Shown in pieces: positions 1 through 9,993 of a stretch of 64,000 bases of DNA. The position numbers and the translations under genes were made by a program. Positions within the stretch are counted from its first letter, which is position 1; the number at the start of each line of letters is the position of its first letter. The notes under the pieces were generated by a model. It ran no database searches. It was not told where the DNA came from and saw only the letters and a program-made list of their open reading frames with translations. Source of the stretch: Streptomyces sp. NBC_01803 (GTDB lineage Bacteria > Actinomycetota > Actinomycetes > Streptomycetales > Streptomycetaceae); the NCBI RefSeq assembly GCF_035917415.1, contig NZ_CP109073.1:4262501-4326500 (forward strand). Reading direction: 5' to 3'.

Positions 1-1
1 C

Positions 2-1183
2 ACGTTCCTGACGTACTGCATCGACTACAACACCCACACCCAGCCGGACGCGGTGTACGAGGAGACCGACTGGGCCTCCTCCACCCTGTCCGGCGACGAG
101 GACGCCGGGAAGATCCACTGGATCCTCCAGAACTCCTACCCCACGGTCGACGTCCACGCCCTGGCCGGCACGGCCGGGATCACCGGGGACCTGACCGAGG
201 AGGACGCCGCGGCCGGCACGCAGGCGGCGATCTGGCAGCTCTCCGACGAGGTCACCGCCGTGCCGCACGACGCGGAGGCGCGGGCGCTGAGCGAGTGGCT
301 GCTCGGGCAGGCCCAGGACCTCGCCGAGCCCGAGGTGTCGCTGGAGCTGACCCCGCCGCAGGTGTCCGGGCAGCCTGGCCAGGTGATCGGCCCGGTGACC
401 GTGACCACCACCGCGGACGCCGTCGTGGTCACCCCCGACCTGAGCGCCGTCGAGCAGGGCGTCACCGTCGTCGACGCCAACGGTGAGCTGATCGCCGAGG
501 ACCAGCCCGTCGCCGACGGCACCGAGCTGTACTTCTCGGTCCCCGAGGACGCGACGGACGGCAGCGCCTCGCTGACCGCCACCGCCAGCGCCGAGGTGCC
601 CGTCGGCCGCGCCTTCACCGGCACCGACGCCGAGCACCCGACCCAGACCATGATCCTGGCGGACACCTCCCTGGCGTCCATCCCCGTCGGCGCCTCGGTC
701 TCCTGGGCCGCGCCGGGACAGCCGTCCCCGTCGATCACCGCCGAGGAGGTCTGCGCCGAGGGCGGCGTCGAGGTCACCGTCACCAACAACGGTGACGAGC
801 CCTTCGCGTTCGAGCTCGCGGGCGAGACCGTCGAGGTCGCGGCCGACGGCAGCGAGTCCGTGCTCGTGCCGGTCGCCGACGGACAGGCGTACGACATCGT
901 GATCGACAACCCGGTCGAGGGCGAGGCGGACTGGGAGTTCAGCGACGTCCTCGACTGCGCCGCCACCGACGACGGCACCGGCAACGAGCCCGCCCCCGCC
1001 TCCACCGGCGGCGCGGGCGGCGCGGACACCCCCGGCGACTCGACCGACCTGGCCGCGACCGGCAGCGGCACCAACCCCGGCCTGATCGTCGGCATCGCCG
1101 TCGCGCTGCTGGCCGTCGGCGGCGGCGCGGTCTTCTTCATCCGCCGCCGGACCGCCGCGGCGGGCGCCGGATCGCAGGAGTGA
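2..1183 (+). CDS. Thioester-domain (TQXA) cell-wall-anchored surface protein, 3' part
   Basis: This is the C-terminal part of a gene that begins before the window; the frame is open from base 2. The visible protein starts with a YCID motif whose Cys is the likely thioester donor, and about 75 residues later has TQAAIW, the signature of the TQXA/thioester domain. This domain forms an internal Cys-Gln thioester and is known from Gram-positive surface adhesins. Two beta-rich repeats follow, then a Thr/Gly/Ala-rich linker, an LAATG sorting signal, one hydrophobic helix and a basic RRR tail. LAxTG is the preferred motif of class E sortases of actinobacteria, so the protein is probably covalently attached to peptidoglycan. 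A strong hairpin follows at 1233-1258. The binding partner is unknown. Signal peptide and true start are outside the window. Confidence 0.85.
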   Translation, partial: TFLTYCIDYNTHTQPDAVYEETDWASSTLSGDEDAGKIHWILQNSYPTVDVHALAGTAGITGDLTEEDAAAGTQAAIWQLSDEVTAVPHDAEARALSEWLLGQAQDLAEPEVSLELTPPQVSGQPGQVIGPVTVTTTADAVVVTPDLSAVEQGVTVVDANGELIAEDQPVADGTELYFSVPEDATDGSASLTATASAEVPVGRAFTGTDAEHPTQTMILADTSLASIPVGASVSWAAPGQPSPSITAEEVCAEGGVEVTVTNNGDEPFAFELAGETVEVAADGSESVLVPVADGQAYDIVIDNPVEGEADWEFSDVLDCAATDDGTGNEPAPASTGGAGGADTPGDSTDLAATGSGTNPGLIVGIAVALLAVGGGAVFFIRRRTAAAGAGSQE

Positions 1184-1232
1184 CACCCGGCGGACGGTGA
1201 GCGGCGGCGTGAGCCGTCTCACCCGGACACCA

Positions 1233-1260
1233 GGGGCGGGCCCGGTCGGGCCCGCCCCTT
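1233..1260 (+). terminator. Rho-independent-type hairpin after the surface protein gene
   Basis: A perfect 11-bp inverted repeat (1233-1243 with 1248-1258) and a 4-nt loop lie about 50 bases after the stop codon, followed by a short TT. It separates the surface-protein transcript from ettA. Confidence 0.7.
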
Positions 1261-1361
1261 CGTGTCGGGCCAGGCCGCCGGTTTCCGCCGTGGCCGGAAC
1301 ATGCGGCAGGATGGAGGTATCTGCGGTATGCCCACTGACGAACCCTGCCGGACGGTTTCTC

Positions 1362-3026
<1,665 letters not shown>

Positions 3027-3028
3027 CC

Positions 3029-3457
3029 GTGCGCCACGCGTTTCAGTGCCCGCTCCGCTGGTCGGACATGGACTCCTTCGGGCATGTCAACAACGTCTCC
3101 TTCCTGCGCTATCTGGAGGAGGCCCGGATCGACTTCATGTTCCGGCTGGCGCGGCAGGCCGCGTCCACCGCGTTCACCGGCGGCTCGGTGGTGGCCCGGC
3201 ACGAGATCGACTACCTCAAGCCGCTCCTCCACCGGCACGAGCCCGTGCTCATCGAGACCTGGGTGACCGAGCTGGGCAACGCCTCGGTCACCGTGGGCTA
3301 TGAGGTGAAGGACGGGGAGACGATCTACGCCCGCGCCCGGACCGTGATCGTCCCCTTCGACCTCGCGCACGGCCGCCCGCGCCGGCTGAGCGCGGAGGAG
3401 AAAACGTTCCTGGAGAAGTACCGGGACGACGAGGCGGGGGGCGTACCCCTCGGATGA
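3029..3457 (+). CDS. Hotdog-fold acyl-CoA thioesterase (4HBT/YbgC-like)
   Basis: A 142-aa single-domain hotdog protein, the usual size for 4HBT thioesterases, which hydrolyse acyl-CoA thioesters in the cytoplasm. The sequence DMDSFGHVNN near residue 14 is the conserved active-site loop, with the catalytic Asp and the GHVNN turn. The GTG start lies 2 nt after the ettA stop, and the stop overlaps the next gene (ATGA), so the three genes are probably one transcript with coupled translation. The natural substrate cannot be read from the sequence. Confidence 0.88.
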   Translation: MRHAFQCPLRWSDMDSFGHVNNVSFLRYLEEARIDFMFRLARQAASTAFTGGSVVARHEIDYLKPLLHRHEPVLIETWVTELGNASVTVGYEVKDGETIYARARTVIVPFDLAHGRPRRLSAEEKTFLEKYRDDEAGGVPLG

Positions 3458-4110
3458 CCGGCCACCAGGAGCTGTTCTTCGCCGACGAGGGCGAGGCGGC
3501 GCGGCTCGCGGCGTTCCTCGGCCGCCAGCTCCGCTGGGACCGCACAGCCGCCGCCCGCCTCCGGGCGGACGGCGAGGTGGTCGCCGTGTTCACCCGGCCG
3601 GCCCGTTTCGACGTGCTGGCCGTCCGCTCCGCCCGGCTGCGCGAGCCCGTCGGCCTCGACGTCACCGTCTCGGCCGGCGAGCTGCTGGAAGCCGTCGACG
3701 AGGCGGCCGGGAGCGTCGCCGTGCCCGCCGCCGTCACCGGCCCGCCGTGGGCCGGGCTGCTGCCGCCGCGCGGCGGCTGGCGCCCGCTGGCCGAGGTCGG
3801 CGACGAGGTGGTGCGGTCGGCGGCCGTGTCCGTCGTCGCCGAGTTCAAGGAACGCACCGAACGGCTCGCGCCCGGTGACCGCACCCGCGCCGCGCTGGAC
3901 GCCCTCGCCGACGAGCTGTGGTCCCGGACGCTGCCGGGCACCCCCCTGCCGCTGCGCGCCGTGCACGCCGCCCACGCCCTCGGCTTTCTGCCGCCGGGAG
4001 CGCCGGCGCGGGTGGTCAGCGGCGGCTCCTGGCTGCGGCTGCGCACCGGCATGGGGTCGATAGCGGTCCGCCGGGCCGCCCCGCCGGGGCTGTCCGTGAC
4101 GCCGCTGTAG
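3454..4110 (+). CDS. Conserved hypothetical protein of the ettA-thioesterase operon
   Basis: A 218-aa protein with no signal peptide, no membrane helix and no catalytic motif that I recognise. It is Ala/Arg/Leu-rich with beta-prone stretches such as [16 protein letters not shown] (about 45-60). Its ATG overlaps the thioesterase stop by 4 nt, which argues that it is a real, translationally coupled partner. The codon pattern is like its neighbours. Function unknown; a role linked to the thioesterase is only an inference from coupling. Confidence 0.7.
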   Translation: MTGHQELFFADEGEAARLAAFLGRQLRWDRTAAARLRADGEVVAVFTRPARFDVLAVRSARLREPVGLDVTVSAGELLEAVDEAAGSVAVPAAVTGPPWAGLLPPRGGWRPLAEVGDEVVRSAAVSVVAEFKERTERLAPGDRTRAALDALADELWSRTLPGTPLPLRAVHAAHALGFLPPGAPARVVSGGSWLRLRTGMGSIAVRRAAPPGLSVTPL

Positions 4111-4154
4111 ACCCCGCCGCGAACCGGTCCCGGCGACGGAGGACCATCTCACTC

Positions 4155-5321
4155 ATGGCTTCCACCTACGACGTCATCGTGCTGGGCCTCGGCGGCATGG
4201 GCAGCGCCGCCGCGGACCACCTGGCCGCGCGCGGCGCTCGGGTGCTCGGGCTGGAGCGGTCCGGCCCCGCCCACGACCAGGGGTCCAGCCACGGCGGCTC
4301 CCGCATCATCCGGCAGGCGTACTTCGAGGGCACCGGGTACGTTCCCCTGCTGCTGCGCTCCTACGAGCTGTTCGAGCGGCTGGAGCGGGAGTCGGGGCGC
4401 GAGCTGTCCATGCTGTGCGGCGGGCTGATGATCGGCCGTCGGGACGGCCAGGTCGTCACCGGCGGCCTGCACGCCGCCCGGCTGTGGGACCTGCCGCACG
4501 AGCTGCTGGACGCGGCCGAGCTGCGGCGGCGTTTCCCGACCCTGGATCCCCGGGACGACGAGGTCGCGCTCTACGAGGACAAGGCGGGTCTGGTCCGGCC
4601 CGAGGCCACCGTCGCCGCGCAGCTGCGACTCGCCGCGGCGGCCGGGGCCGAGCTGCGGTTCGGCGAGCCGGTGCTCCGCTGGGAGGTGCTGCCCGGCGGG
4701 GCGGGCGTCCGCGTGCGCACGGCGGCCGGCCGGTACGAGGCGGGCCACCTGGTGGTCTGCCCCGGCGCCTGGGCGGCGGAGCAGCTGGCCGACCTGGACG
4801 TGCCGTTCACCGTGCGGCGGCAGGTCATGTTCTGGTTCCAGCCGGCCGGCGGGCTCGCGCCCTACGCGCCCGAGCGCCACCCGGTCTGGCTCTGGGAGCG
4901 CGAGGAGGGCGCCGCGCTCTACGGTTTCCCGGCGATCGACGGACCGCACGGGGGAGTGAAGGTCGCGCTGCACGGCGACGGCGAGGAGTGCGCGCCGGAG
5001 ACCGTCGACCGCGCGGTGCGCCCGGCGGAGACGGCGGCCCTGGCGGCGTGCGCGGCGCCCCGGGTACCGACCCTCCCCGGGCGCCTGCTGCGCGCGACGA
5101 CCTGCGTGTACACCCGCACCCCCGACGAGCACTTCGTGATCGCCCCGCACCCGGCGCACGCGGGGGCGGTGACGGTGGCCTGCGGGTTCTCCGGGCACGG
5201 ATTCAAGTTCGTGCCGGTGGTCGGCGAGATCCTCGCCGACCTGGCCCTGACCGGCGCCACCGCGCACCCCATCGGGCTCTTCCACCCACACCGGTTCGCC
5301 GGGGCGAGGCGGGCCGGCTAG
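4155..5321 (+). CDS. solA: N-methyl-L-tryptophan oxidase / monomeric sarcosine oxidase-like flavoprotein
   Basis: A 388-aa FAD-dependent amine oxidase of the DAO family, which oxidatively demethylates N-methyl amino acids with release of formaldehyde and H2O2. The N-terminal dinucleotide-binding motif [10 protein letters not shown] is at residues 10-19. [16 protein letters not shown] near 43-58 is the conserved FAD-contacting stretch. The C-terminal [13 protein letters not shown] contains the Cys that carries covalent FAD in MTOX/MSOX. ATG at 4155 fits the family N-terminus; the longer frame upstream overlaps the previous gene. The 3' end overlaps the convergent acyltransferase gene by 4 nt. 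The exact substrate (sarcosine, N-methyltryptophan or other) cannot be decided. Confidence 0.85.
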   Translation: MASTYDVIVLGLGGMGSAAADHLAARGARVLGLERSGPAHDQGSSHGGSRIIRQAYFEGTGYVPLLLRSYELFERLERESGRELSMLCGGLMIGRRDGQVVTGGLHAARLWDLPHELLDAAELRRRFPTLDPRDDEVALYEDKAGLVRPEATVAAQLRLAAAAGAELRFGEPVLRWEVLPGGAGVRVRTAAGRYEAGHLVVCPGAWAAEQLADLDVPFTVRRQVMFWFQPAGGLAPYAPERHPVWLWEREEGAALYGFPAIDGPHGGVKVALHGDGEECAPETVDRAVRPAETAALAACAAPRVPTLPGRLLRATTCVYTRTPDEHFVIAPHPAHAGAVTVACGFSGHGFKFVPVVGEILADLALTGATAHPIGLFHPHRFAGARRAG

Positions 5322-6448
5322 CTCCGCGTGGGGGCCGGGGTCTTCCGTTGTCCGGGGACCGTCGGCTCGGCCCCGGTGCCGGTCGTGGCCTCGGCGCGGT
5401 CGGGCCTCGGGGGCTCGTCGCGGAAGAGCCAGGGCAGCCGGGGCTGGACGAACGGCCGGGCGAGCCGGCGCGCCGGGGCCGAGCCCAGCACGAGGGAGAG
5501 CGCGATGGCGAACAGCGGCATCAGCGCCTGCTCGTACCAGGGGCCGACCCAGTCGAGGCCCCACCAGCGCAGCACCGGGCGCAGCACCAGCGGGTGCAGC
5601 AGGTAGATGTAGAGGCCGCCCGCGCCGAGGTAGGTGATCAGCGGCAGCTTCCGGCGCGGCACCAGCCGGACGAAGGCGAGCGCGATGACCGTGCCGAGGA
5701 ACAGCACGCCGCCGCGGATCACCCAGTCCCACAGGATGGGCAGCTCGTAGGAGCGGTCGTAGGGCTTGCTCATGCGCAGCCAGCTGAACTGCACGTCCGA
5801 CCGGACGAACCACGCGGTCACGCAGGTGACGCCGATCACCGCGAGGGCGGCCCAGCGGCTCCACTCGGCGCGCAGCGCCTCGGCGAACAGGCCCTGCCGG
5901 AGCTTCCAGCCGAGCAGGAAGAACGGCAGGAAGCAGACCGTCCTGGACAGCGACAGGAAGTCGCCGAAGTCCGCGAGGTAGCCGACGGCCAGCGCGGCGA
6001 CGACGGAGGTGGTCAGCGGGTGGCGGAGCTGGGCCAGGTACGGCAGCCCCATGCGCCAGAAGAGCAGCGACAGCAGGAACCACATCGCCCACGGCGGCTG
6101 GGCGATCTGGAAGGTCCAGTCGCCCCAGAAGTACCGCTGTTCCAGGGTGTGCAGGAAGCCGATGGCCAGATAGGGGACGAGGATCGACTCGGTGAGCCGT
6201 CTGGCCTCGCGGGCGGTGAGCGCGTCGGCCCGGCTGAAGTAGCCCGCGACCATGACGAAGACGGGGACGCGCAGCGCCCAGGTGGCTATTTGGAGCCAGC
6301 GGAGACCGTCACGGTCCATGACCGTATCGGTCAGATGCCCGAAAATCACCAGAGTGCCGGAAATGTACCGCAAGTTGTCCCAGTGCGGATCGCGGCTCTT
6401 CGTCATGGTTTTCCGGTGGCGCGAGGGGCTGCGCGGTCGTCCTTTCAC
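5318..6448 (-). CDS. Acyltransferase-3 family integral membrane protein
   Basis: A 376-aa multi-pass membrane protein of the acyltransferase_3/fucose 4-O-acetylase type. These proteins move acyl groups onto extracytoplasmic sugars or lipids. The N-terminal [20 protein letters not shown] resembles the conserved D-N-K/R-...-GH start of the family (His of the GH pair probably catalytic). About ten hydrophobic helices follow and the C-tail is Pro/Arg-rich and cytoplasmic. An alternative ATG at 6406 (MTKSRDP) is equally possible and is preceded by GGAA. A clear paralogue lies at 58597-59739. The substrate is unknown. Confidence 0.82.
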   Translation of the reverse strand: MKGRPRSPSRHRKTMTKSRDPHWDNLRYISGTLVIFGHLTDTVMDRDGLRWLQIATWALRVPVFVMVAGYFSRADALTAREARRLTESILVPYLAIGFLHTLEQRYFWGDWTFQIAQPPWAMWFLLSLLFWRMGLPYLAQLRHPLTTSVVAALAVGYLADFGDFLSLSRTVCFLPFFLLGWKLRQGLFAEALRAEWSRWAALAVIGVTCVTAWFVRSDVQFSWLRMSKPYDRSYELPILWDWVIRGGVLFLGTVIALAFVRLVPRRKLPLITYLGAGGLYIYLLHPLVLRPVLRWWGLDWVGPWYEQALMPLFAIALSLVLGSAPARRLARPFVQPRLPWLFRDEPPRPDRAEATTGTGAEPTVPGQRKTPAPTRS

Positions 6449-6542
6449 ATGAATTAGACACGTGACCCGGAGGGTGGGATGCCCCGCAGGGGTGAACGAT
6501 CGATAACGATTGGGCGTGTCGGGGATCTGCGACCATGGAGGG

Positions 6543-6926
6543 GTGACGGACCAGCAGACGTTCTATGAGCAGGTCGGGGGCGAGGAGACGTTCCGCAAGC
6601 TCGTCCGCCGCTTCTACGAGGGAGTCGCGGCGGACCCGGTGTTGCGGCCGATGTACCCCGAGGAGGATCTCGGCCCCGCCGAGGAGCGGCTGACGCTCTT
6701 CCTCATGCAGTACTGGGGCGGGCCGCGCACCTACAGCGACGGTCGCGGACACCCCCGGCTGCGGATGCGGCACGCGCCCTTCGCGGTGAACCAGGCGGCC
6801 CACGACGCCTGGCTGCGGCACATGCGCGACGCCGTGGATTCGCTGGGCCTGACGCCCGAGTACGAACAGCGGCTCTGGGCCTACCTGGTCTATGCGGCCG
6901 GCTCGATGATCAACACCCCGGACTGA
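6543..6926 (+). CDS. glbO: Group II truncated haemoglobin (trHbO)
   Basis: A 127-aa truncated globin starting at GTG 6543, with GGAGG directly before it. Family features are TFYEQVGGEETFRKLV (helix A/B start), YPEEDL, and MRHAPFAVNQAAHDAWLRHM, where the proximal His of helix F lies in the RHAPF segment and the Trp of helix G (WLRHM) is the group-II marker. Group II members bind O2 tightly and are linked to oxygen or reactive-nitrogen chemistry near the membrane in mycobacteria. The gene is monocistronic here; the next gene is convergent. Confidence 0.92.
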   Translation: MTDQQTFYEQVGGEETFRKLVRRFYEGVAADPVLRPMYPEEDLGPAEERLTLFLMQYWGGPRTYSDGRGHPRLRMRHAPFAVNQAAHDAWLRHMRDAVDSLGLTPEYEQRLWAYLVYAAGSMINTPD

Positions 6927-7066
6927 GCCCGGCGACCCGGCGACCCGGCGCCCCGGCGCCCCGGCTCCCGGCGCCCCGGCTCCCGGCGCCCCGGCTCCCG
7001 GCGACCCGGCCCCGCGGCGCCCCGGTCCCGCGGCGCCCCGGTCCCGCGGCGCCCCGGCCCCCGGCC
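6927..7066. repeat. GC-rich tandem repeat block between convergent genes
   Basis: This 140-bp spacer between the globin and ABC-permease stop codons is built almost entirely from short tandem units. Three consecutive copies of a 15-bp unit (CGGCGCCCCGGCTCC) are followed by three copies of a 16-bp unit (CGCGGCGCCCCGGTCC, the last with a small change), flanked by variants of GGCGACCC. GGCGCC inside each unit is self-complementary, so the transcript can fold strongly and may act as a bidirectional terminator. There are no unique spacers, so it is not a CRISPR array. Confidence 0.8.
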
Positions 7067-8131
7067 TCAGGCGTCGTCCCACCGGAAGATCCGGGCCGCG
7101 ATCGCCGTCAGGACGGCGGTGAACAGCAGCAGCCCGCCGGCCGTCGGCAGCGCCGCGCCCCAGCCCTCGCCGCGGGTCAGCACGTCCTGGATCGCCTCGT
7201 TGAGGTACTTCAGGGGCAGCGCGTCGGACACCGTCCGCAGCCAGCCGGGCATGTCGTCGGTCGGGAAGAAGGAGCCGGACAGGAACGCCATCGGCAGGAT
7301 GACCACCTGCACCGCGCCGTTGGCCGCCTCCTCGGTCTTGGCCCAGGCGCCGACCAGCAGGCCGATCGACATGAAGGCGAGCGCGCCGCAGGCGACCAGC
7401 GGCAGCGTCAGCCACCAGGAGCCGGCCAGCCGCAGCCCGTAGAACGGGATGGTGGCGACGGCCAGGAAGATCGCCGTCTGCGCGAAGGCCAGGCCCAGGC
7501 TCACCCCGACCCGGGCCCCGATCACCGTGACCGGGCTGACCGGCGCCAGCCACAGCCGCCGCAGGATGCGCTTCTTGCGCCAGTTCACCAGCGTGAAGGC
7601 CGACATGAACGAGGCGCCCGTCGCGACCGCCCAGCCCAGCAGTCCCGGGGTGAGGTGCTGGATGGGCTTGATGGACTCGTCCTCGACCTGCCCGGTGGTC
7701 AGCTCGAACGCCGGCGGCTGCCCGGTGGCCGCCACGTTGGCAGTCTGCACGATCGACTCCAGCAGGCCGACCACCGTGCCCGCGCGGGCCGGGTCGGCGG
7801 CCGAGTACCGCAGCTGCAGCCGCCCGGCCTCCTCCCACAGCACCGCGTCCGCGTCCCCGGCGCGCACGTCCTCCAGAGCCGGGCCGAGGGCGCCGGTCCG
7901 CTGGATCGTCAGCGCGTCGGACAACTCGGTGAGCCGCTCGTCCGGCATGTCGTCCAGGACGCTCACGTCGCCCACCTGGATCACCGTGGAGCGGGACACC
8001 CCGTCGTCCTGGAGCAGCGCCCCGAAGAGCGCGAGGAACATCAGCGGGAAGATCAGCATGAAGAAGACCGCCGAGCGGTCCCGTATCAGGCCGAGGGCCA
8101 TCGCCCGGGACAGGCTGGTGAACGCGCTCAT
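7067..8131 (-). CDS. ABC-2 type transporter permease
   Basis: A 354-aa integral membrane protein. An N-terminal helix (about 15-40) is followed by a roughly 130-residue extracytoplasmic domain and then five hydrophobic helices with WRKKRILRRLWLAPVSP in the first cytoplasmic loop, the layout of ABC-2/DrrB-like exporter permeases. The start ATG overlaps the stop of the ATPase gene upstream (ATGA), so the two subunits are translationally coupled. The pair probably exports a hydrophobic compound; the substrate is unknown. Confidence 0.9.
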   Translation of the reverse strand: MSAFTSLSRAMALGLIRDRSAVFFMLIFPLMFLALFGALLQDDGVSRSTVIQVGDVSVLDDMPDERLTELSDALTIQRTGALGPALEDVRAGDADAVLWEEAGRLQLRYSAADPARAGTVVGLLESIVQTANVAATGQPPAFELTTGQVEDESIKPIQHLTPGLLGWAVATGASFMSAFTLVNWRKKRILRRLWLAPVSPVTVIGARVGVSLGLAFAQTAIFLAVATIPFYGLRLAGSWWLTLPLVACGALAFMSIGLLVGAWAKTEEAANGAVQVVILPMAFLSGSFFPTDDMPGWLRTVSDALPLKYLNEAIQDVLTRGEGWGAALPTAGGLLLFTAVLTAIAARIFRWDDA

Positions 8132-8862
8132 CCGCGGTACTCCCGTCCGGTGAGCCGGAGGAAGACGTCCTCCAGGGTGGCCACGCCCAGCTCGCCGATC
8201 AGCTCGGCGGGGGCGCCCACCCGCAGGACACGGCCGGCGTCCATGATGGCGACCCGGTCGCACAGCAGCTCGGCCTCGTCCAGGTAGTGCGTGGTGAGGA
8301 CCACCGTGCGGCCGGCCGCGTTGATCTCCCGCAACAGGTCCCAGAGGTTGCGCCGGGCCTGCGGGTCGAGGCCGGTGGTCGGCTCGTCCAGGAAGACCAG
8401 CTCCGGGTCGTGGACCAGGGCGCAGGCGATGGACAGCCGCTGGGCCTGACCGCCGGAGAGCTTGTCGTCACGGACGCCGGCCTTGTCCGCGAGCCCGACC
8501 GTCGCGAGCATGGCGTCGGCCCGCCCGGCCGGGACGCCGTAGAGCGCGGCGAAGGTACGGATCTGCTCGCGGGCCGTGAGCTTGTCGAAGAACGCCGACG
8601 CCTGGAGCTGCACCCCGATCCGGCGCAGCAGGCGCGGATCGCGTGGCCAGGAGGGGTGGCCGAGCAGCCGCGCACTGCCCTCGTCGGGCTCGCGCAGCCC
8701 CTCGACCAGCTCCAGCGTCGTGGTCTTCCCGGCGCCGTTGGGGCCGAGGATGCCGTAGAACTCGCCCCGGCCCACCTCGAACGTCACCCCGTCCACGGCC
8801 TGGACATCCCCGTACCGCTTCCGCAGTCCCTCGACCGCGATCGCGGCTCCTGTGTCACTCAC
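8128..8862 (-). CDS. ABC transporter ATP-binding protein (DrrA-like)
   Basis: A 244-aa nucleotide-binding subunit. Walker A GPNGAGKTTT is at about residue 39, the Q-loop is QLQASAFF, the signature is LSGGQAQR, Walker B is LVFLDEPTTGLD, and the H-loop is TTHYLDEAE. The C-terminal end VATLEDVFLRLTGRE resembles the DrrA-type tail. It powers the permease encoded immediately downstream, with a 4-nt overlap. The preceding FHA gene ends about 110 bp upstream, so this pair may have its own promoter. Confidence 0.93.
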   Translation of the reverse strand: MSDTGAAIAVEGLRKRYGDVQAVDGVTFEVGRGEFYGILGPNGAGKTTTLELVEGLREPDEGSARLLGHPSWPRDPRLLRRIGVQLQASAFFDKLTAREQIRTFAALYGVPAGRADAMLATVGLADKAGVRDDKLSGGQAQRLSIACALVHDPELVFLDEPTTGLDPQARRNLWDLLREINAAGRTVVLTTHYLDEAELLCDRVAIMDAGRVLRVGAPAELIGELGVATLEDVFLRLTGREYRG

Positions 8863-8971
8863 CCGGGTGATGTTAGGGCCCCCGGACCTCAGGAACTCGG
8901 GCAGGTGCGGGTGCCCGTCCCGAGCCGGGACGCTCTCGCGGCCCGCCGGCGGCCAACCACGCGCGAGCTCG

Positions 8972-9964
8972 TCAACCCCGGTAGAGGGTGAGGGTCGTCC
9001 AGGCGCCGATGTGGACGCGGTCGCCCTCGTGCAGCGGGACCGGGACGAAGGGCTGGATCGGGTCCTCGGCGCCGTTGACCGTGGTGCCGTTGGTCGAGTC
9101 CTGGTCCACCACGGCCCAGCCGCCGTCCGGCTGCTGGACGAGGACGGCGTGCTGGTGGGAGACGCCCGGGTCCTCCGGGGCCTGGGCGAGGTCGATGTCG
9201 GGGGCCTCGCCCGTGGACTGGCGGCGGCGGCCGATCGTGACCTGCGGTCCGGTCAGCGGCAGCCGCTGCTCGGGCGCGTACGCGGGGAGGGTGAGCTGGG
9301 CCGCCTCGGGGCCCGAGCGTCTCATCATCGCCGCGAAGTACGCCGGGTCCGGTCCGATGGTGACCAGCCAGCCCGCGGTCTGCTGTGGCTGGGGCGCCGA
9401 CGGGTACCCGGGCGGGGCCTGGTGCCGTGGCGGGGCCTGGTACTGCGGGGGCGGCTGGTGGGACGGCGGCGGCAGCATCCAGTCGCCGCTCGGCTGCGGC
9501 GGCGCCTGGGTGTGCAGCGAGTGCTCGGTGTGCTGCGGGTGGTGCTGCTGCTGTCGCGGCGGCGCGGACGCCTGCGGCTGCTGGCCGTACACCGGCTGCC
9601 GGGGGCCGGGCGGCGTAGGCGGTATGTACGTGGTGGGGGAGTTGGTCAGGAAGTTGTACCGGCACTCCTCGCAGAACGGCGCCTGCGCCTCGCGCGGGGT
9701 GTGGCACTGAGGGCAGAGCTCGGTCCGCGCCATCGGCGCGGTGGCCGGGGCGCCCTGGCCGGGATAGCCGGGGTGACCGGAGGGTGCGCCGGGTGCGCCG
9801 GCGCCCGGGTACGGTGGCGGCTGCGGCGGTCCCTGGCCCTGGCTGCCGGGGTAGCCGGGCGGTGCCGGTGGCGGAGGGACGGCGGCGGGTGCGAGCATGC
9901 GGTGCCCGCACACCTCGCACCAGTCCTCGGCCACCGACTGGTGGCCGTTCGGGCAAGTCGGCAT
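8972..9964 (-). CDS. FHA-domain protein with N-terminal zinc ribbons
   Basis: A 330-aa cytoplasmic adaptor. The N-terminus has two CxxC-type zinc knuckles (CPNGH...CEVCG near residues 4-20, and CPQCH...CEEC near 75-95) joined by Pro/Gln-rich low-complexity linkers. The C-terminal FHA domain (about 230-330) has GRR, a GVSHQHAVL core and DQDSTNGTTVNG, the canonical phosphothreonine-binding loops. It is the last member of the pknG operon, so it is likely to read phospho-Thr marks placed by PknG and removed by the PP2C phosphatase of the same operon; that link is inferred from context. Confidence 0.88.
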   Translation of the reverse strand: MPTCPNGHQSVAEDWCEVCGHRMLAPAAVPPPPAPPGYPGSQGQGPPQPPPYPGAGAPGAPSGHPGYPGQGAPATAPMARTELCPQCHTPREAQAPFCEECRYNFLTNSPTTYIPPTPPGPRQPVYGQQPQASAPPRQQQHHPQHTEHSLHTQAPPQPSGDWMLPPPSHQPPPQYQAPPRHQAPPGYPSAPQPQQTAGWLVTIGPDPAYFAAMMRRSGPEAAQLTLPAYAPEQRLPLTGPQVTIGRRRQSTGEAPDIDLAQAPEDPGVSHQHAVLVQQPDGGWAVVDQDSTNGTTVNGAEDPIQPFVPVPLHEGDRVHIGAWTTLTLYRG

Positions 9965-9993
9965 GGTGATGCCTCCCCCTCACGTCACTCGCG

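Noticed and set aside
6927-7066. Possible CRISPR array
   Set aside because: Units are contiguous tandem repeats without unique spacers, and there are no cas genes.
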